Positions 1 through 7,682 of a stretch of 64,000 nucleotides of DNA are shown in pieces. The stretch's first letter is position 1, and each line of letters opens with the position of its first letter. The position numbers and the translations under genes are program-made. The stretch is from the NCBI GenBank assembly GCA_963757125.1, contig CAVWQP010000009.1, forward strand, positions 1,054,001 to 1,118,000. Reading direction: 5' to 3'. Below the pieces are notes generated by a model that worked only from the letters and a program-made list of their open reading frames with translations, searched no databases and had not been told where the DNA came from. This DNA is from CAVVSD01 sp963757125 (GTDB taxonomy: Bacteria > Actinomycetota > Thermoleophilia > Solirubrobacterales > Solirubrobacteraceae).

Positions 1-1
1 T

Positions 2-445
2 CCTCGCGCGCAGCTCCCGAGCGAGATCTCGGACTTCGGCGGCGTGCGCCGGATGCCGCTGCTGATCGCCGCACTGGCGGGCGTGGCCGCGATCGCGACG
101 CTCGCGCGCAACGGGTTGACGACGGTGAGGAGGCGGCGCCGCGAGCTCGCGATCCTCGCGACGCTCGGGTTCACGCGCGGGCAGGTCCGCGGCGCCGTCG
201 CGTGGCAGGCGACGATCGTCGTCGCGATCGGGACCCTCGTGGGCGTGCCGCTCGGCGCCGGCGCAGGACGGTGGGCGTGGGACGCGTTCGCCGCACACAC
301 CGGCTTCGCCCCCGAGCCGGTCACGCCGCTCGGGGCGACCATGCTCGTCGTCCCTGGTGCGATCCTGGCGGCGAACCTCATCGCGTTGCTGCCCGGAGCG
401 GTCGCCCTGCGACGCCGACCCGCCGCGATCCTGCGGGCGGAGTGA
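2..445 (+). CDS. ABC transporter permease of the FtsX/MacB type, C-terminal part (5' end outside the window)
   Basis: The frame is open from the first bases of the window, so the start lies upstream. About 147 residues are visible. They show the end of an FtsX-type permease: a membrane helix (LIAALAGVAAIATLA), a basic cytoplasmic stretch VRRRRRELAILATLGFTRGQV of the kind that contacts the ATPase, two more hydrophobic helices, and the typical tail RRRPAAILRAE. Such permeases pair with a MacB/LolD-like ATPase, which would lie upstream. The substrate cannot be told. The next gene starts 4 bp after the stop, so it is probably co-transcribed with the sensor kinase, an arrangement common for envelope-stress or peptide-sensing modules. 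Confidence 0.85.
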   Translation, partial: PRAQLPSEISDFGGVRRMPLLIAALAGVAAIATLARNGLTTVRRRRRELAILATLGFTRGQVRGAVAWQATIVVAIGTLVGVPLGAGAGRWAWDAFAAHTGFAPEPVTPLGATMLVVPGAILAANLIALLPGAVALRRRPAAILRAE

Positions 446-449
446 CGAC

Positions 450-1847
450 GTGACCGCGACGAGCTCCGGGCCACGGCATCCACGTCACCACGTCGCCCGG
501 CGTGTGCTCGTTGAGGCGTTGATGCTCGCGATGCTCGCCCTGCTCGTCGCCGGCAGCTTCGCGCTCGTGGTCTTCGGTCTCGGGCGGGTCCCGTCCGATC
601 AGCAGGTCGCGCTTCTCGCGGCGACCGCGGCGGCAGCGGTCTTGTCCGCGGTGCTCTGGGTCCCCCTTCGCGCCAGGTCCGAGCCCGTGGCGAGACGACT
701 CGTCCGCCGGGAGCGTGGGGCGCCCGAGGAGGCGCTGCGGGTGTTCGGCACCCGCCTGTCCCTCGCGCTGCCGCTGGACGAGCTGCTGCTCCAGCTCGCC
801 GAGACGCTGCGGCGAACGCTTCGCCTGGAGACGGCCGAGGTGTGGATCGCCAGCGACAGCCTGCTGGAACGAGCCGCCTCCGATCCGCCCGCCGCGGGCT
901 CGAACGTCGTCCTGACCGATGGCGAGCACCGCGTGCTGGTGCGGGCCGGTGTCTGCGGCGCCGCGTGGGCGGCTGTGTGGTTGCCGGTGCTCGTCGAGGG
1001 GCGTGCGCACGCGGAGCTGCGCGTCGCGCCGATCGTCAACGCGGACGAGCTGCTCGGCTTGATCGTCGTGCAACGTCATCGGGTGGCGCAGCCGTTCGAC
1101 GAGGAGGACGAGCGCGTCCTGGGCGAGCTCGCCCGGCAGGCCGGACTCGCGTTTCGCAATCTGCGTCTGGATTCCGCGCTGCAGGCCTCGCTCGACGAGC
1201 TGCGGGTGCAGGCCGAGGAGCTTCGCGCCTCACGCAGCCGCGTCGTCGCAGCCGCTGACGCCGAGCGGCGCCGTATCGAGCGTGACATCCACGACGGCGC
1301 GCAACAGCAGCTGATCGCGCTCGCCGTCAACCTCCGCGTGGCCCGCGAGCTCGCCCAGCAGGATCCGACCGCCTCGCGAGAGCTGCTGCGGCAGCTCGGT
1401 GGCGACGTCCGCGACACCCTCGAGGACGTTCGCGCGCTCGCGCACGGGATCTATCCGCCGCTGCTCCTCGACAGCGGGTTGGCGCCGGCGCTGCGGGCGG
1501 CGGCTGCCCGCGCCGCGATCGACGTGCAGATCGAGATCGGGACGCTGGGGCGTCACCCCGCCGACGTCGAGGCGAGCGTGTACTTCTGCTGCCTCGAGGC
1601 CCTGCAGAACGCCGCGAAGCACGCCGGAGGGGCGGCCTGCGCGTCGCTGCGCGTGAGCGCAGGCTCCGGGCTCGTCCGGTTCGAGGTCGCCGACGACGGT
1701 GTCGGCTTCGACCCGGCGAGCCCCTCCGACCACGGTGCCGGCCTGCAGGGCATGGCCGACCGTCTGGGCGCGGTCGGTGGAGCGCTCACGGTTGCATCCT
1801 GTCCGGGCCGCGGGACGCGGATCTCCGGCTCGGTCCCCTCAGTCTGA
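450..1847 (+). CDS. NarL-type sensor histidine kinase with GAF-like domain
   Basis: The start chosen is GTG, 4 bp after the permease stop. Two N-terminal hydrophobic helices (about residues 20-42 and 50-70) are followed by a GAF-like region (about 100-240). Next comes a HisKA_3 dimerisation domain with RRIERDIHDGAQQQ, where the His of DIHDG is the expected phospho-acceptor, then a HATPase_c domain with N-box ALQNAAKHA and G-box DDGVGFD, ending AGLQGMADRL...GRGTRISG. Family knowledge says it autophosphorylates and passes the phosphate to a LuxR-type response regulator. Its partner is most likely the convergent regulator whose 3' end overlaps it by 9 bp. The signal is unknown. A missing key residue was not seen. 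Confidence 0.9.
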   Translation: MTATSSGPRHPRHHVARRVLVEALMLAMLALLVAGSFALVVFGLGRVPSDQQVALLAATAAAAVLSAVLWVPLRARSEPVARRLVRRERGAPEEALRVFGTRLSLALPLDELLLQLAETLRRTLRLETAEVWIASDSLLERAASDPPAAGSNVVLTDGEHRVLVRAGVCGAAWAAVWLPVLVEGRAHAELRVAPIVNADELLGLIVVQRHRVAQPFDEEDERVLGELARQAGLAFRNLRLDSALQASLDELRVQAEELRASRSRVVAAADAERRRIERDIHDGAQQQLIALAVNLRVARELAQQDPTASRELLRQLGGDVRDTLEDVRALAHGIYPPLLLDSGLAPALRAAAARAAIDVQIEIGTLGRHPADVEASVYFCCLEALQNAAKHAGGAACASLRVSAGSGLVRFEVADDGVGFDPASPSDHGAGLQGMADRLGAVGGALTVASCPGRGTRISGSVPSV

Positions 1848-2519
1848 GGACCCGGTCCCCTGGTCGGCGAGGTAGAGCAGGACTGCCTTCACGCGCTTGT
1901 GCGTGCTCTCCGCCCAGGCGAGCCCGAGCTTGGAGAAGATGGAGTGGATCACCTTCTCCACGGAGTGCTCGGTGAGATACAGCGTGGATGCGATCGCCGC
2001 GTTGTTCTTGCCTTCCGCCATCTCACGCAGCACGTCGCCTTCGCGCGGCGTGAGGTCGTCGATCGGCGAGGACCTCCCGCCGAGCCGCCCGGAGACCAGG
2101 ACGTCGATGATCAGCGGATCGACCATCGAGCCTCCACCGGCGACCGCGTGGATGGCGGCGCGCAGCTGATCGACGTCCTCCAGGCGCTCCTTCAGGAGGT
2201 AGGCGCGCCGGTCCGATCCTCGCTCGAAGAGCCGCAGTGCGTACTCGGGCTCGGCGTACTGGCTCAGCACGATCACGCCGATGTCCGGGTAGAGGTCGCG
2301 CAGGCGGTCGGCGGCCTGCAGCCCCTCGTCGAGGCCGCCGGGCGGCATGCGGATGTCCGTGACGACGACGGTCGGTCGCTCGCGCTCGACGGCCTCGAAG
2401 AGCGCATCGAGATCGCCGCACGCCGCGACGATCTCGATGTCGCTCTGGAGGTCGAGCAGTCGCGTCACGCCCTCCCGCACCAGCAGGTTGTCCTCCGCGA
2501 TGACGGTGCGGATCGCCAT
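1839..2519 (-). CDS. LuxR/NarL-family response regulator
   Basis: The protein has 226 residues when begun at the ATG giving MAIRTVIAEDN; a second in-frame ATG lies four codons upstream. The N-terminal receiver has the acidic pair in IAEDN, the phospho-acceptor Asp in VVVTDIRMPPGG and the Lys in LLKERL. The C-terminal GerE helix-turn-helix reads LTPREGDVLREMAEGKNNAAIASTL (given here in part) and ends in the usual recognition helix. It is convergent with the sensor kinase and overlaps it by 9 bp (TCAgtcTGA holds both stops). The two would therefore be partners made from separate promoters. It probably acts as a cytoplasmic DNA-binding dimer. Target genes cannot be read from the window. Confidence 0.9.
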   Translation of the reverse strand: MAIRTVIAEDNLLVREGVTRLLDLQSDIEIVAACGDLDALFEAVERERPTVVVTDIRMPPGGLDEGLQAADRLRDLYPDIGVIVLSQYAEPEYALRLFERGSDRRAYLLKERLEDVDQLRAAIHAVAGGGSMVDPLIIDVLVSGRLGGRSSPIDDLTPREGDVLREMAEGKNNAAIASTLYLTEHSVEKVIHSIFSKLGLAWAESTHKRVKAVLLYLADQGTGSSD

Positions 2520-2549
2520 GCTGGCGACCATACGCCCGTCCCGGACGGG

Positions 2550-2885
2550 TCAGCCAGTCGCCACCGGCGTGCCGTAGCGCAGCACGACCCGGTCGTAGTT
2601 CAGCCGCAGGAGGGCGATGACGTCCTCCACGTCGGCGTCGGTCGTGAGCTTCCGCGCTCCCCACCCCGGGTTGTCCGGCATGACGGGGTGGGGGCCGATG
2701 CGGCCGGCGGCGCGCAGCTCCGCGCCCAACGCCTTGGGGAAGCCGAAGTGGGCGACGCGGTCGCCGTGCAGGTGGCCGAGCTGGCGGCGGCCGACGCTGA
2801 AGCCGAACTCGCCGCGCGAGCCGTGGCCCGCGGTGACGCCGGGCCACGACGTGACCTCGGCGGTGATGTGCTCGCTTGGTGTCAT
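2550..2885 (-). CDS. Small conserved protein of the luciferase-like DUF5519 type
   Basis: The product is 111 residues with no signal peptide or membrane helix. The pattern GRRQLGHLHGDRVAHFGFPKALGAEL, then HPVMPDNPGWGARKL and ADVEDVIALLRLNYDR, resembles the small actinobacterial family annotated as luciferase domain or DUF5519 protein. Its biochemical role is not established, and I infer none. It diverges from the cupin gene across 68 bp that hold a perfect palindrome, so both may answer to one regulator. It lies 30 bp from the start of the response regulator gene on the same strand, and read-through into that gene is possible. Confidence 0.6.
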   Translation of the reverse strand: MTPSEHITAEVTSWPGVTAGHGSRGEFGFSVGRRQLGHLHGDRVAHFGFPKALGAELRAAGRIGPHPVMPDNPGWGARKLTTDADVEDVIALLRLNYDRVVLRYGTPVATG

Positions 2886-2901
2886 GAGCCCCAGGGTGGA
2901 C

Positions 2902-2919
2902 CTTCAACTAGGGTTGAAG
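2902..2919. promoter_or_regulatory. Perfect 18-bp palindrome between divergent genes, probable regulator binding site
   Basis: The site reads CTTCAACTAGGGTTGAAG: two 7-bp arms (CTTCAAC, GTTGAAG) around TAGG. It lies in the 68-bp divergent gap between the DUF5519 gene and the cupin gene. The arm pattern and close spacing resemble MerR-family operators such as SoxR and CueR type boxes. No regulator of that family is encoded next to it in this window. I see the symmetry directly; the assignment to MerR is inference. Confidence 0.5.
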
Positions 2920-2953
2920 TCAAGCGATCGACGACACCGGAGGACCATCACCG

Positions 2954-3430
2954 ATGAGCAGCGAGGACATCGTCCTGGGCGAGCTGGCCAAGGGCATCAC
3001 GCGCGCCGACGACGCCTACGACGGGCACGTCTGGAACGTGCTCGGTCACGTGTACCACTCGAAGGCGCAGAGCGCGGAGATGTTCGCCTGGCTGTCGCTC
3101 GACCCCGCCGGCACCGGCGTGCCGCCGCACATCCACCCGAGGCAGGACGAGTTCATCTACGTCCTCGACGGCACGTACACGCTCTACCTCGACGGGGACT
3201 GGACGACCGCGGGCCCCGGCGACCTGGTGCGGATGCCGCGCGGCGTCCCGCACGCGTACTACAACCGCAGCGACGCGGCTGCGAGGTCCGTCTTCTGGGT
3301 CAGCCCGGGCGGCAGGCTCGCGAACCTCTTCGGTCTCCTGCACGACCTCCAGGACCCCGAGGAGGTCGTCCGCCTCTCGGCCCAGCACGACGTCGACTTC
3401 CTCCCGCCGGGCTCCGTCGAGGGTGCCTAG
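2954..3430 (+). CDS. Cupin-domain protein (quercetinase-like)
   Basis: The product is 158 residues, a single cupin barrel. Motif 1 is PPHIHPRQDEFIYVLDGTYTLYLDG, with two His and a Glu as metal ligands. Motif 2 is PGDLVRMPRGVPHAYYNRS, which supplies the third His. It resembles quercetin 2,3-dioxygenase-like or small-molecule-binding cupins; the substrate is unknown. The start ATG follows a clear GGAGGA ribosome site 10 bp upstream. The gene overlaps the downstream hydrolase by 8 bp, which indicates translational coupling. The palindrome upstream suggests regulated expression. No secretion signal is seen. Confidence 0.8.
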   Translation: MSSEDIVLGELAKGITRADDAYDGHVWNVLGHVYHSKAQSAEMFAWLSLDPAGTGVPPHIHPRQDEFIYVLDGTYTLYLDGDWTTAGPGDLVRMPRGVPHAYYNRSDAAARSVFWVSPGGRLANLFGLLHDLQDPEEVVRLSAQHDVDFLPPGSVEGA

Positions 3431-4139
3431 CTACGGGCCCGACCCGCTGCAGGAGGTCGCCCTGTGGCCCGGCGGTACGCGGGGGACGCTCGTCCTGATC
3501 CACGGCGGGTACTGGCGGGCGCGCTTCACCGCGGACCTCATGCTGCCGCTCGTCGATCCGCTGCGCGACCGGGGCTGGACGGTGGCGAACGTCGAGTACC
3601 GGCGCGTCGGCACCGGCGGCGGCTGGCCCGCGACGGTCGAGGATGCCGGGACCGCGCTGGACCTGGTTCGCGAGACCGCGCCCGGGCCGGTGGTGACCGT
3701 CGGCCACTCGGTCGGCGGCCAGCTCGCGCTGCTGCATGCGGATCGTGCCGACGCCGTGGTCGCGCTGGCGCCGGTCACCGACCTCGTGCGGGGCTTCGCC
3801 GAGGGCATCGGGGAGGACGCGGTCATCGACTTCATGGGCATGACGCCCGACGAGGACCCGGCGGCCTATGCCGCCGCGTCGCCGATCGCCTCGACGCCGC
3901 CGTGCCCGGTGCTCGTCGTGCACGGCGCCGACGACGCGCGCGTGCCCGTGGAGCACGCGCGCGACTACGTCGCCACGGCGCGGGCGGCGGGAGCGGCGAT
4001 CACGATGCAGGAGCACGCCGAGCTGTCGCACCTCGCGCTCATCGACCCGGAGGCGGCCCACTGGGCCGGGGTGCACAGTTGGCTCAGCGCGGAGGGGTGG
4101 CGACGGCGGCCGGCCTTAGACGGCGTCTCGAAGGAGTAA
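3423..4139 (+). CDS. Alpha/beta hydrolase, kynurenine formamidase-like
   Basis: The protein is 238 residues and begins at a GTG inside the end of the cupin gene. It shows the oxyanion loop HGGYWR near residue 28, the nucleophile elbow GHSVGG (about residue 94), the acid Asp in VVHGADDARVP and the catalytic His in ELSHLALID. HGGYWR next to an early strand is typical of the esterase/formamidase branch that includes arylformamidases. The gene probably hydrolyses a small ester or amide in the same pathway as the cupin. Which substrate is not visible. The 8-bp overlap implies co-expression with the cupin. Confidence 0.8.
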   Translation: MPSYGPDPLQEVALWPGGTRGTLVLIHGGYWRARFTADLMLPLVDPLRDRGWTVANVEYRRVGTGGGWPATVEDAGTALDLVRETAPGPVVTVGHSVGGQLALLHADRADAVVALAPVTDLVRGFAEGIGEDAVIDFMGMTPDEDPAAYAAASPIASTPPCPVLVVHGADDARVPVEHARDYVATARAAGAAITMQEHAELSHLALIDPEAAHWAGVHSWLSAEGWRRRPALDGVSKE

Positions 4140-4169
4140 CAGCCGCCGGAGGCGGGCCCCCAGGCAGTC

Positions 4170-5282
4170 TCAGCGAAGCGGCCGGAAGAACGCCCTGACG
4201 TCCTCCACGAGCAGCTCCGGCTCCTCCATCGCGGCGAAGTGCCCGCCGCGCGGCATCTCGGTCCAGCGCACGATGTTGAGCCCCTGAGCGAGCCGGCGCA
4301 CCGGCGGCGTGATGTCCTTCGGGAACACCGCGACGCCGACCGGGACGTCGACCTCGATCGCCGCCCCGCGCCCCCCGGCGCGCACGTGCTCGAGGTAGAT
4401 CTGCGCCGACGACCCGGCGGTCTGCGTGAACCAGGGGATGCTCGCCTGTGTCAGCACCGCATCCGGCTCGACCGGCTCGTCCGTCCACGCCTCGTACTTC
4501 TCCGCCACCCACGCGAGCTGGCCGACCGGGGAGTCGGTCAGCGCGTACGCGAGCGTCTGCGGCCGGGTGGACTGCAGCGCGTAGTAGCCCGAGCCCTGCG
4601 TCGCGAAGTCCCGCGCCTGCTCGGCGCGCGTTCGCTCCTCGTCGGTGAGGTCCTCGTCGTCGGGACGCGGGGAGGCCCCCGAGAGGAAGTTCAGGTGGAC
4701 GCCGGCGACGCGCTCGGGGTACGTCGCCCCGATCCAGCGCGAGATCGCCGAGCCCCAGTCGCCGCCCTGCGCGCCGTAGCGCTCGTAGCCGAGTCGCTCC
4801 ATGAGCACGCCGAACGCCTCGCCGATCCGCTGCGGCGCCCAGCCCGTCGTCGGCGCCGGCCCGGAGAAGCCGAACCCGGGCAGCGAGGGCATGACGACGT
4901 GGAACGCGTCGGCGGGATCGCCGCCGTGCGCGCGCGGGTCGCTGAGCGGCCCGGCGACGTCGAGGAACTCCGCGATCGACCCCGGCCAGCCGTGGCTCAG
5001 CACGAGCGGGAGCGCGTCGGGCTCCGGCGACCGGACGTGTGCCGCGTGGATCGGCGTGCCGTCGATCTCCGTCATCACCTGTGGCCAGGCGTTCAGCCGA
5101 GCCTCCCACGCGCGCCAGTCGTAGCCGTCGCGCCAGCGGTCCGCCAGCGCGCGGACGTGGTGCAGCGGCGCGCCACGGTCCCAGCCCAGGCTCGCCGGAT
5201 CGAGCGGCCACCGCGTCCGGCCGAGGCGCTCGTGCAGGTCGGCGATCGCCGAGTCCGGCACCTCGATCCGGTACGGCTGCAT
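4170..5282 (-). CDS. Epoxide hydrolase (EHN-type alpha/beta hydrolase)
   Basis: The product is 370 residues, the usual length for the family that has the N-terminal EHN domain (about 1-105) before the hydrolase core. The core has the oxyanion motif HGWPGS, the nucleophile Asp in QGGDWGS and the catalytic His in RGGHFAAMEEPE near the C terminus. Such enzymes open epoxides to diols, and related members act on other strained or ester substrates. It is the last gene of the LigM operon: the dioxygenase stop codon lies one base upstream of its ATG, so translation must be coupled. In this context an aromatic-derived epoxide is a plausible substrate, by inference only. Confidence 0.85.
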   Translation of the reverse strand: MQPYRIEVPDSAIADLHERLGRTRWPLDPASLGWDRGAPLHHVRALADRWRDGYDWRAWEARLNAWPQVMTEIDGTPIHAAHVRSPEPDALPLVLSHGWPGSIAEFLDVAGPLSDPRAHGGDPADAFHVVMPSLPGFGFSGPAPTTGWAPQRIGEAFGVLMERLGYERYGAQGGDWGSAISRWIGATYPERVAGVHLNFLSGASPRPDDEDLTDEERTRAEQARDFATQGSGYYALQSTRPQTLAYALTDSPVGQLAWVAEKYEAWTDEPVEPDAVLTQASIPWFTQTAGSSAQIYLEHVRAGGRGAAIEVDVPVGVAVFPKDITPPVRRLAQGLNIVRWTEMPRGGHFAAMEEPELLVEDVRAFFRPLR

Positions 5283-5283
5283 C

Positions 5284-6228
5284 TCAGACCTCGACGGGCG
5301 GCGTCCCGTACGTGTGGAACGCCTCGACCGTCTTCACGCGCCACGCCTGTCCGAGCTTGCGCTCCTCCTCGGTCCACACGACCGGCTCGGGATCCGGGTC
5401 GTACATGAGGTAGCCGCCGGTCGTGACCTCGACGCGGTTGCCGCCCGGCTCGTAGCCGTAGAGGAAGAACCCCTGCGCCACGCCGTGCTTGGACGGCGCC
5501 GCCTCGATGAAGATGTCGTTGTCGAGGAAGATGTCCGCCGCGCGCAGGCACTCCTCGCGCGTGTCGACCCAGAACGCGACGTGGTGCAGCCGGCCGCGCA
5601 CGTCGTAGGCGTCCTTCGTGTAGATGAGCTCGTGCGCCGCGATGGACGTGCTCATCCACGCGCCCATCTCGACGCCGTTGTCGAACTCGATGCGCTCGTG
5701 CAGCCGGTAGTCGAGGACGTCGACGCAGAACTCGCGGTTGGCCCGGACGTCGGCGGCGAGGACGTTGACGTGGTCCAGGCGCTTGATGGCGGCGCCGCGC
5801 GCCGTGTACTTCTGCGGCTGGTTCTTCAGCGACGGGCGCAGGTGCTCGGGCGGCGTGTAGCGCTCGACCTCGTGGAAGATCTCGTAGGTGTGGCCGTCGG
5901 GGTCGCGGAAGCGGTAGGCGGGGCCGTGGCCGACGTCCCCGTCGATCCAGCCCTCGCCGAGTCCGCTCGCCTCGATGAGCGCGACGCGCCGCTGCAGCGC
6001 CTCGTCGTCCCACGCCCGCAGCGACATCTCGCCCAGCCCGGAGGTGTTCGACTCCGTGAGCTTCAGCGTCCAGCGCTGGTAGTCGCCCCACCCGCGCAGG
6101 TACACCGAGCCGCCCTCGGTCGCCTCGATCTCCATGCCCATGACGTTCGTGAAGAACTCCAGGCTCTCGGGGGCCTTCGGCGTCAGGAGCTCGACGTGGC
6201 TGATGTGCGCGACGTCCGGGCCCTTCAT
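5284..6228 (-). CDS. Extradiol ring-cleavage dioxygenase, two-domain VOC type
   Basis: The product is 314 residues with two vicinal-oxygen-chelate modules (about 7-125 and 150-275), the layout of type I catechol 2,3-dioxygenases. The candidate iron ligands in the C-terminal module are His153 (LDHVN), His215/His216 (LHHVAF) and Glu267 (NRVEV), all in place. The N-terminal module lacks a complete triad, as expected. Family knowledge says it cleaves a catecholic ring next to the hydroxyls using Fe(II) and oxygen. Its ATG overlaps the stop of the RraA-like gene by 4 bp (ATGA). Being behind the O-demethylase gene suggests a methoxycatechol-, gallate- or protocatechuate-like substrate; the exact one is not visible. 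Confidence 0.85.
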   Translation of the reverse strand: MKGPDVAHISHVELLTPKAPESLEFFTNVMGMEIEATEGGSVYLRGWGDYQRWTLKLTESNTSGLGEMSLRAWDDEALQRRVALIEASGLGEGWIDGDVGHGPAYRFRDPDGHTYEIFHEVERYTPPEHLRPSLKNQPQKYTARGAAIKRLDHVNVLAADVRANREFCVDVLDYRLHERIEFDNGVEMGAWMSTSIAAHELIYTKDAYDVRGRLHHVAFWVDTREECLRAADIFLDNDIFIEAAPSKHGVAQGFFLYGYEPGGNRVEVTTGGYLMYDPDPEPVVWTEEERKLGQAWRVKTVEAFHTYGTPPVEV

Positions 6229-6854
6229 CGTGCCGACCCCTCGACGACGGCGCGCAGCCCGTCCATCTCGTAGGAGAGCTCGCCCGCCTGCAGTCGCTCG
6301 CGCTTCGCGGTCTCCTTGTCCTCGCGGGCCTTCGCGCCCTCGAGCACCCGCTCGACGTCGCCGGCCTCGACGACCGCGACGCCGTCGGCGTCGAGCACCA
6401 CGATGTCGCCGGTGTTGATCGTCACGCCGCCGACGGTGACCGGCTCGCCGATCGTCCCTGGCGTGTCCTTCTCGGCGCCCTTCACGCGCACCCAGCGCGC
6501 CCAGATCGGCAGCCCGAGCTCGACGAGCTCCTCGCGGTCGCGGATCGCGGCGTCGATCAGCATCGCGGCCGCGCCGTGGACCTTCGCCTGCGTCGCGAGC
6601 AGGTCGCCCACCAGCGCGACCGGCGCCGGCTCGGGCATCGTCAGGACGAGCACCTCGCCCGGCTGCAGCTCCGCCATCGCCGCATGCACCATGAGGTTGT
6701 CGCCCTGCCCGCACGTCACGGTGCGGGCCGGTCCGGCGACGCGCGACCCAGGGATGACCTGGACGAGGTCCGCGTCGACGAAGCCGATGCGGCCACCGCC
6801 CTCGTAGACCGTCGCGCTGCCCAGCCGGGCCAGTTCGGCCGTGTGATTGCTCAT
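6225..6854 (-). CDS. RraA-family aldolase (HMG/CHA aldolase-like)
   Basis: The product is 209 residues, starting at the ATG of MSNHTAELARLGSATVYE. It shows the RraA fold signature: a GDLLATQAKVHGAAAMLIDAAIRD stretch (motif across about residues 90-117) whose Arg-Asp pair binds metal and substrate in the 4-hydroxy-4-methyl-2-oxoglutarate / 4-carboxy-4-hydroxy-2-oxoadipate aldolases, followed by a VTINTGDIVVLDADGV core. In protocatechuate 4,5-cleavage and gallate pathways this enzyme yields pyruvate plus oxaloacetate or pyruvate. Being co-transcribed with an extradiol dioxygenase and an O-demethylase supports that role over the ribonuclease-inhibitor role known for E. coli RraA. A C-terminal basic helix (EDKETAKRERL) follows the core. 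Confidence 0.8.
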   Translation of the reverse strand: MSNHTAELARLGSATVYEGGGRIGFVDADLVQVIPGSRVAGPARTVTCGQGDNLMVHAAMAELQPGEVLVLTMPEPAPVALVGDLLATQAKVHGAAAMLIDAAIRDREELVELGLPIWARWVRVKGAEKDTPGTIGEPVTVGGVTINTGDIVVLDADGVAVVEAGDVERVLEGAKAREDKETAKRERLQAGELSYEMDGLRAVVEGSAR

Positions 6855-6864
6855 CGAACCTCCA

Positions 6865-7668
6865 TCAGGCCACCGACACATCCGCCGGCGGCAGCTCCTG
6901 CGACCACTCCCAGGTGGCGACGAGCTCGTTGAACGTGAAGAGATGCAGCCCTACCAGCCCGAGCGACCGGTCGCCGACGAGCGGCGCGAGCGCATCGCGC
7001 AGCGTGTCCGCCTCGCGGCCCGGCCGCTTCAGCAGGCTGAGGATCCCGTGCTGCTTGCGCAGGAACCGCAGCGATGCTCCGACACCGACCTTCGTGGAGA
7101 TCTCCAGCAGCTTCCGGCGCTCGATCGGCCCGGGGACGCCCGCGTACAGCGGCAGGGACACGCCCTGCGCGCGTACGCCCTCCAGCCAGCGCAGCAGCAC
7201 GTGCGGATCGAAGCACAGCTGCGTCGCCATGTAGTCCGCGAGGTCGTTCTTGCGCAGCAGCGCCTCGGACAGCGCCCGCTCGTCGATGAGCGGATGGCCC
7301 TCGGGGTACGCGCCGACGCCGACGTGCGCGGGGCGCAGCGGGTGCCCGGCGAGGATCGCCAGGACGTCGCCTGCCTCCGTGTACGGCCCTTCCGGCTCGG
7401 CCGCGTCGCCGCCGACGACGAACAGGTCGTCGATGCCGGCGGCGGACGCACGCTCGAGGACCGACTCGAGGTGCGCCCGGTCGCGCAGCATCCGGACCGC
7501 CATGTGCACGGTGACGCCGTGCCCGAGCGCCCGGAGGCGCTCGGAGACGTCGAGCGTGTGATCGACCCCATGCCGGGGCGAGGTGGTGACCGTGAGGCGC
7601 ACCGTCTCAGGCAGCTCGGCCGCCTGGGCCTCGCCCTTCGCGAAGGGCATGATCTCGTAGCGCTGCAT
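6865..7668 (-). CDS. metF: Methylenetetrahydrofolate reductase-like protein (MetF family)
   Basis: The product is 267 residues and begins MQRYEIMPFAKGEAQAAELP. The pattern is that of a MetF TIM barrel: VRLTVTTSPRHGVDHTLDVSERLRALG (given in part), VHMAVRMLRDRAHLESVL, DDLFVVGGDAAEPEGPY, and GVGAYPEGHPLIDE, followed by ATQLCFDPHVLLRWLEGVRAQGV. It is somewhat short and lacks the usual N-terminal SFEFFPPK motif, so flavin or folate use may differ from housekeeping MetF. It sits 14 bp after ligM. In Sphingobium SYK-6 a MetF is likewise encoded beside LigM and reoxidises 5-methyl-THF. That is the role I infer here. Confidence 0.78.
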   Translation of the reverse strand: MQRYEIMPFAKGEAQAAELPETVRLTVTTSPRHGVDHTLDVSERLRALGHGVTVHMAVRMLRDRAHLESVLERASAAGIDDLFVVGGDAAEPEGPYTEAGDVLAILAGHPLRPAHVGVGAYPEGHPLIDERALSEALLRKNDLADYMATQLCFDPHVLLRWLEGVRAQGVSLPLYAGVPGPIERRKLLEISTKVGVGASLRFLRKQHGILSLLKRPGREADTLRDALAPLVGDRSLGLVGLHLFTFNELVATWEWSQELPPADVSVA

Positions 7669-7682
7669 GGCGCCGACGGCGA

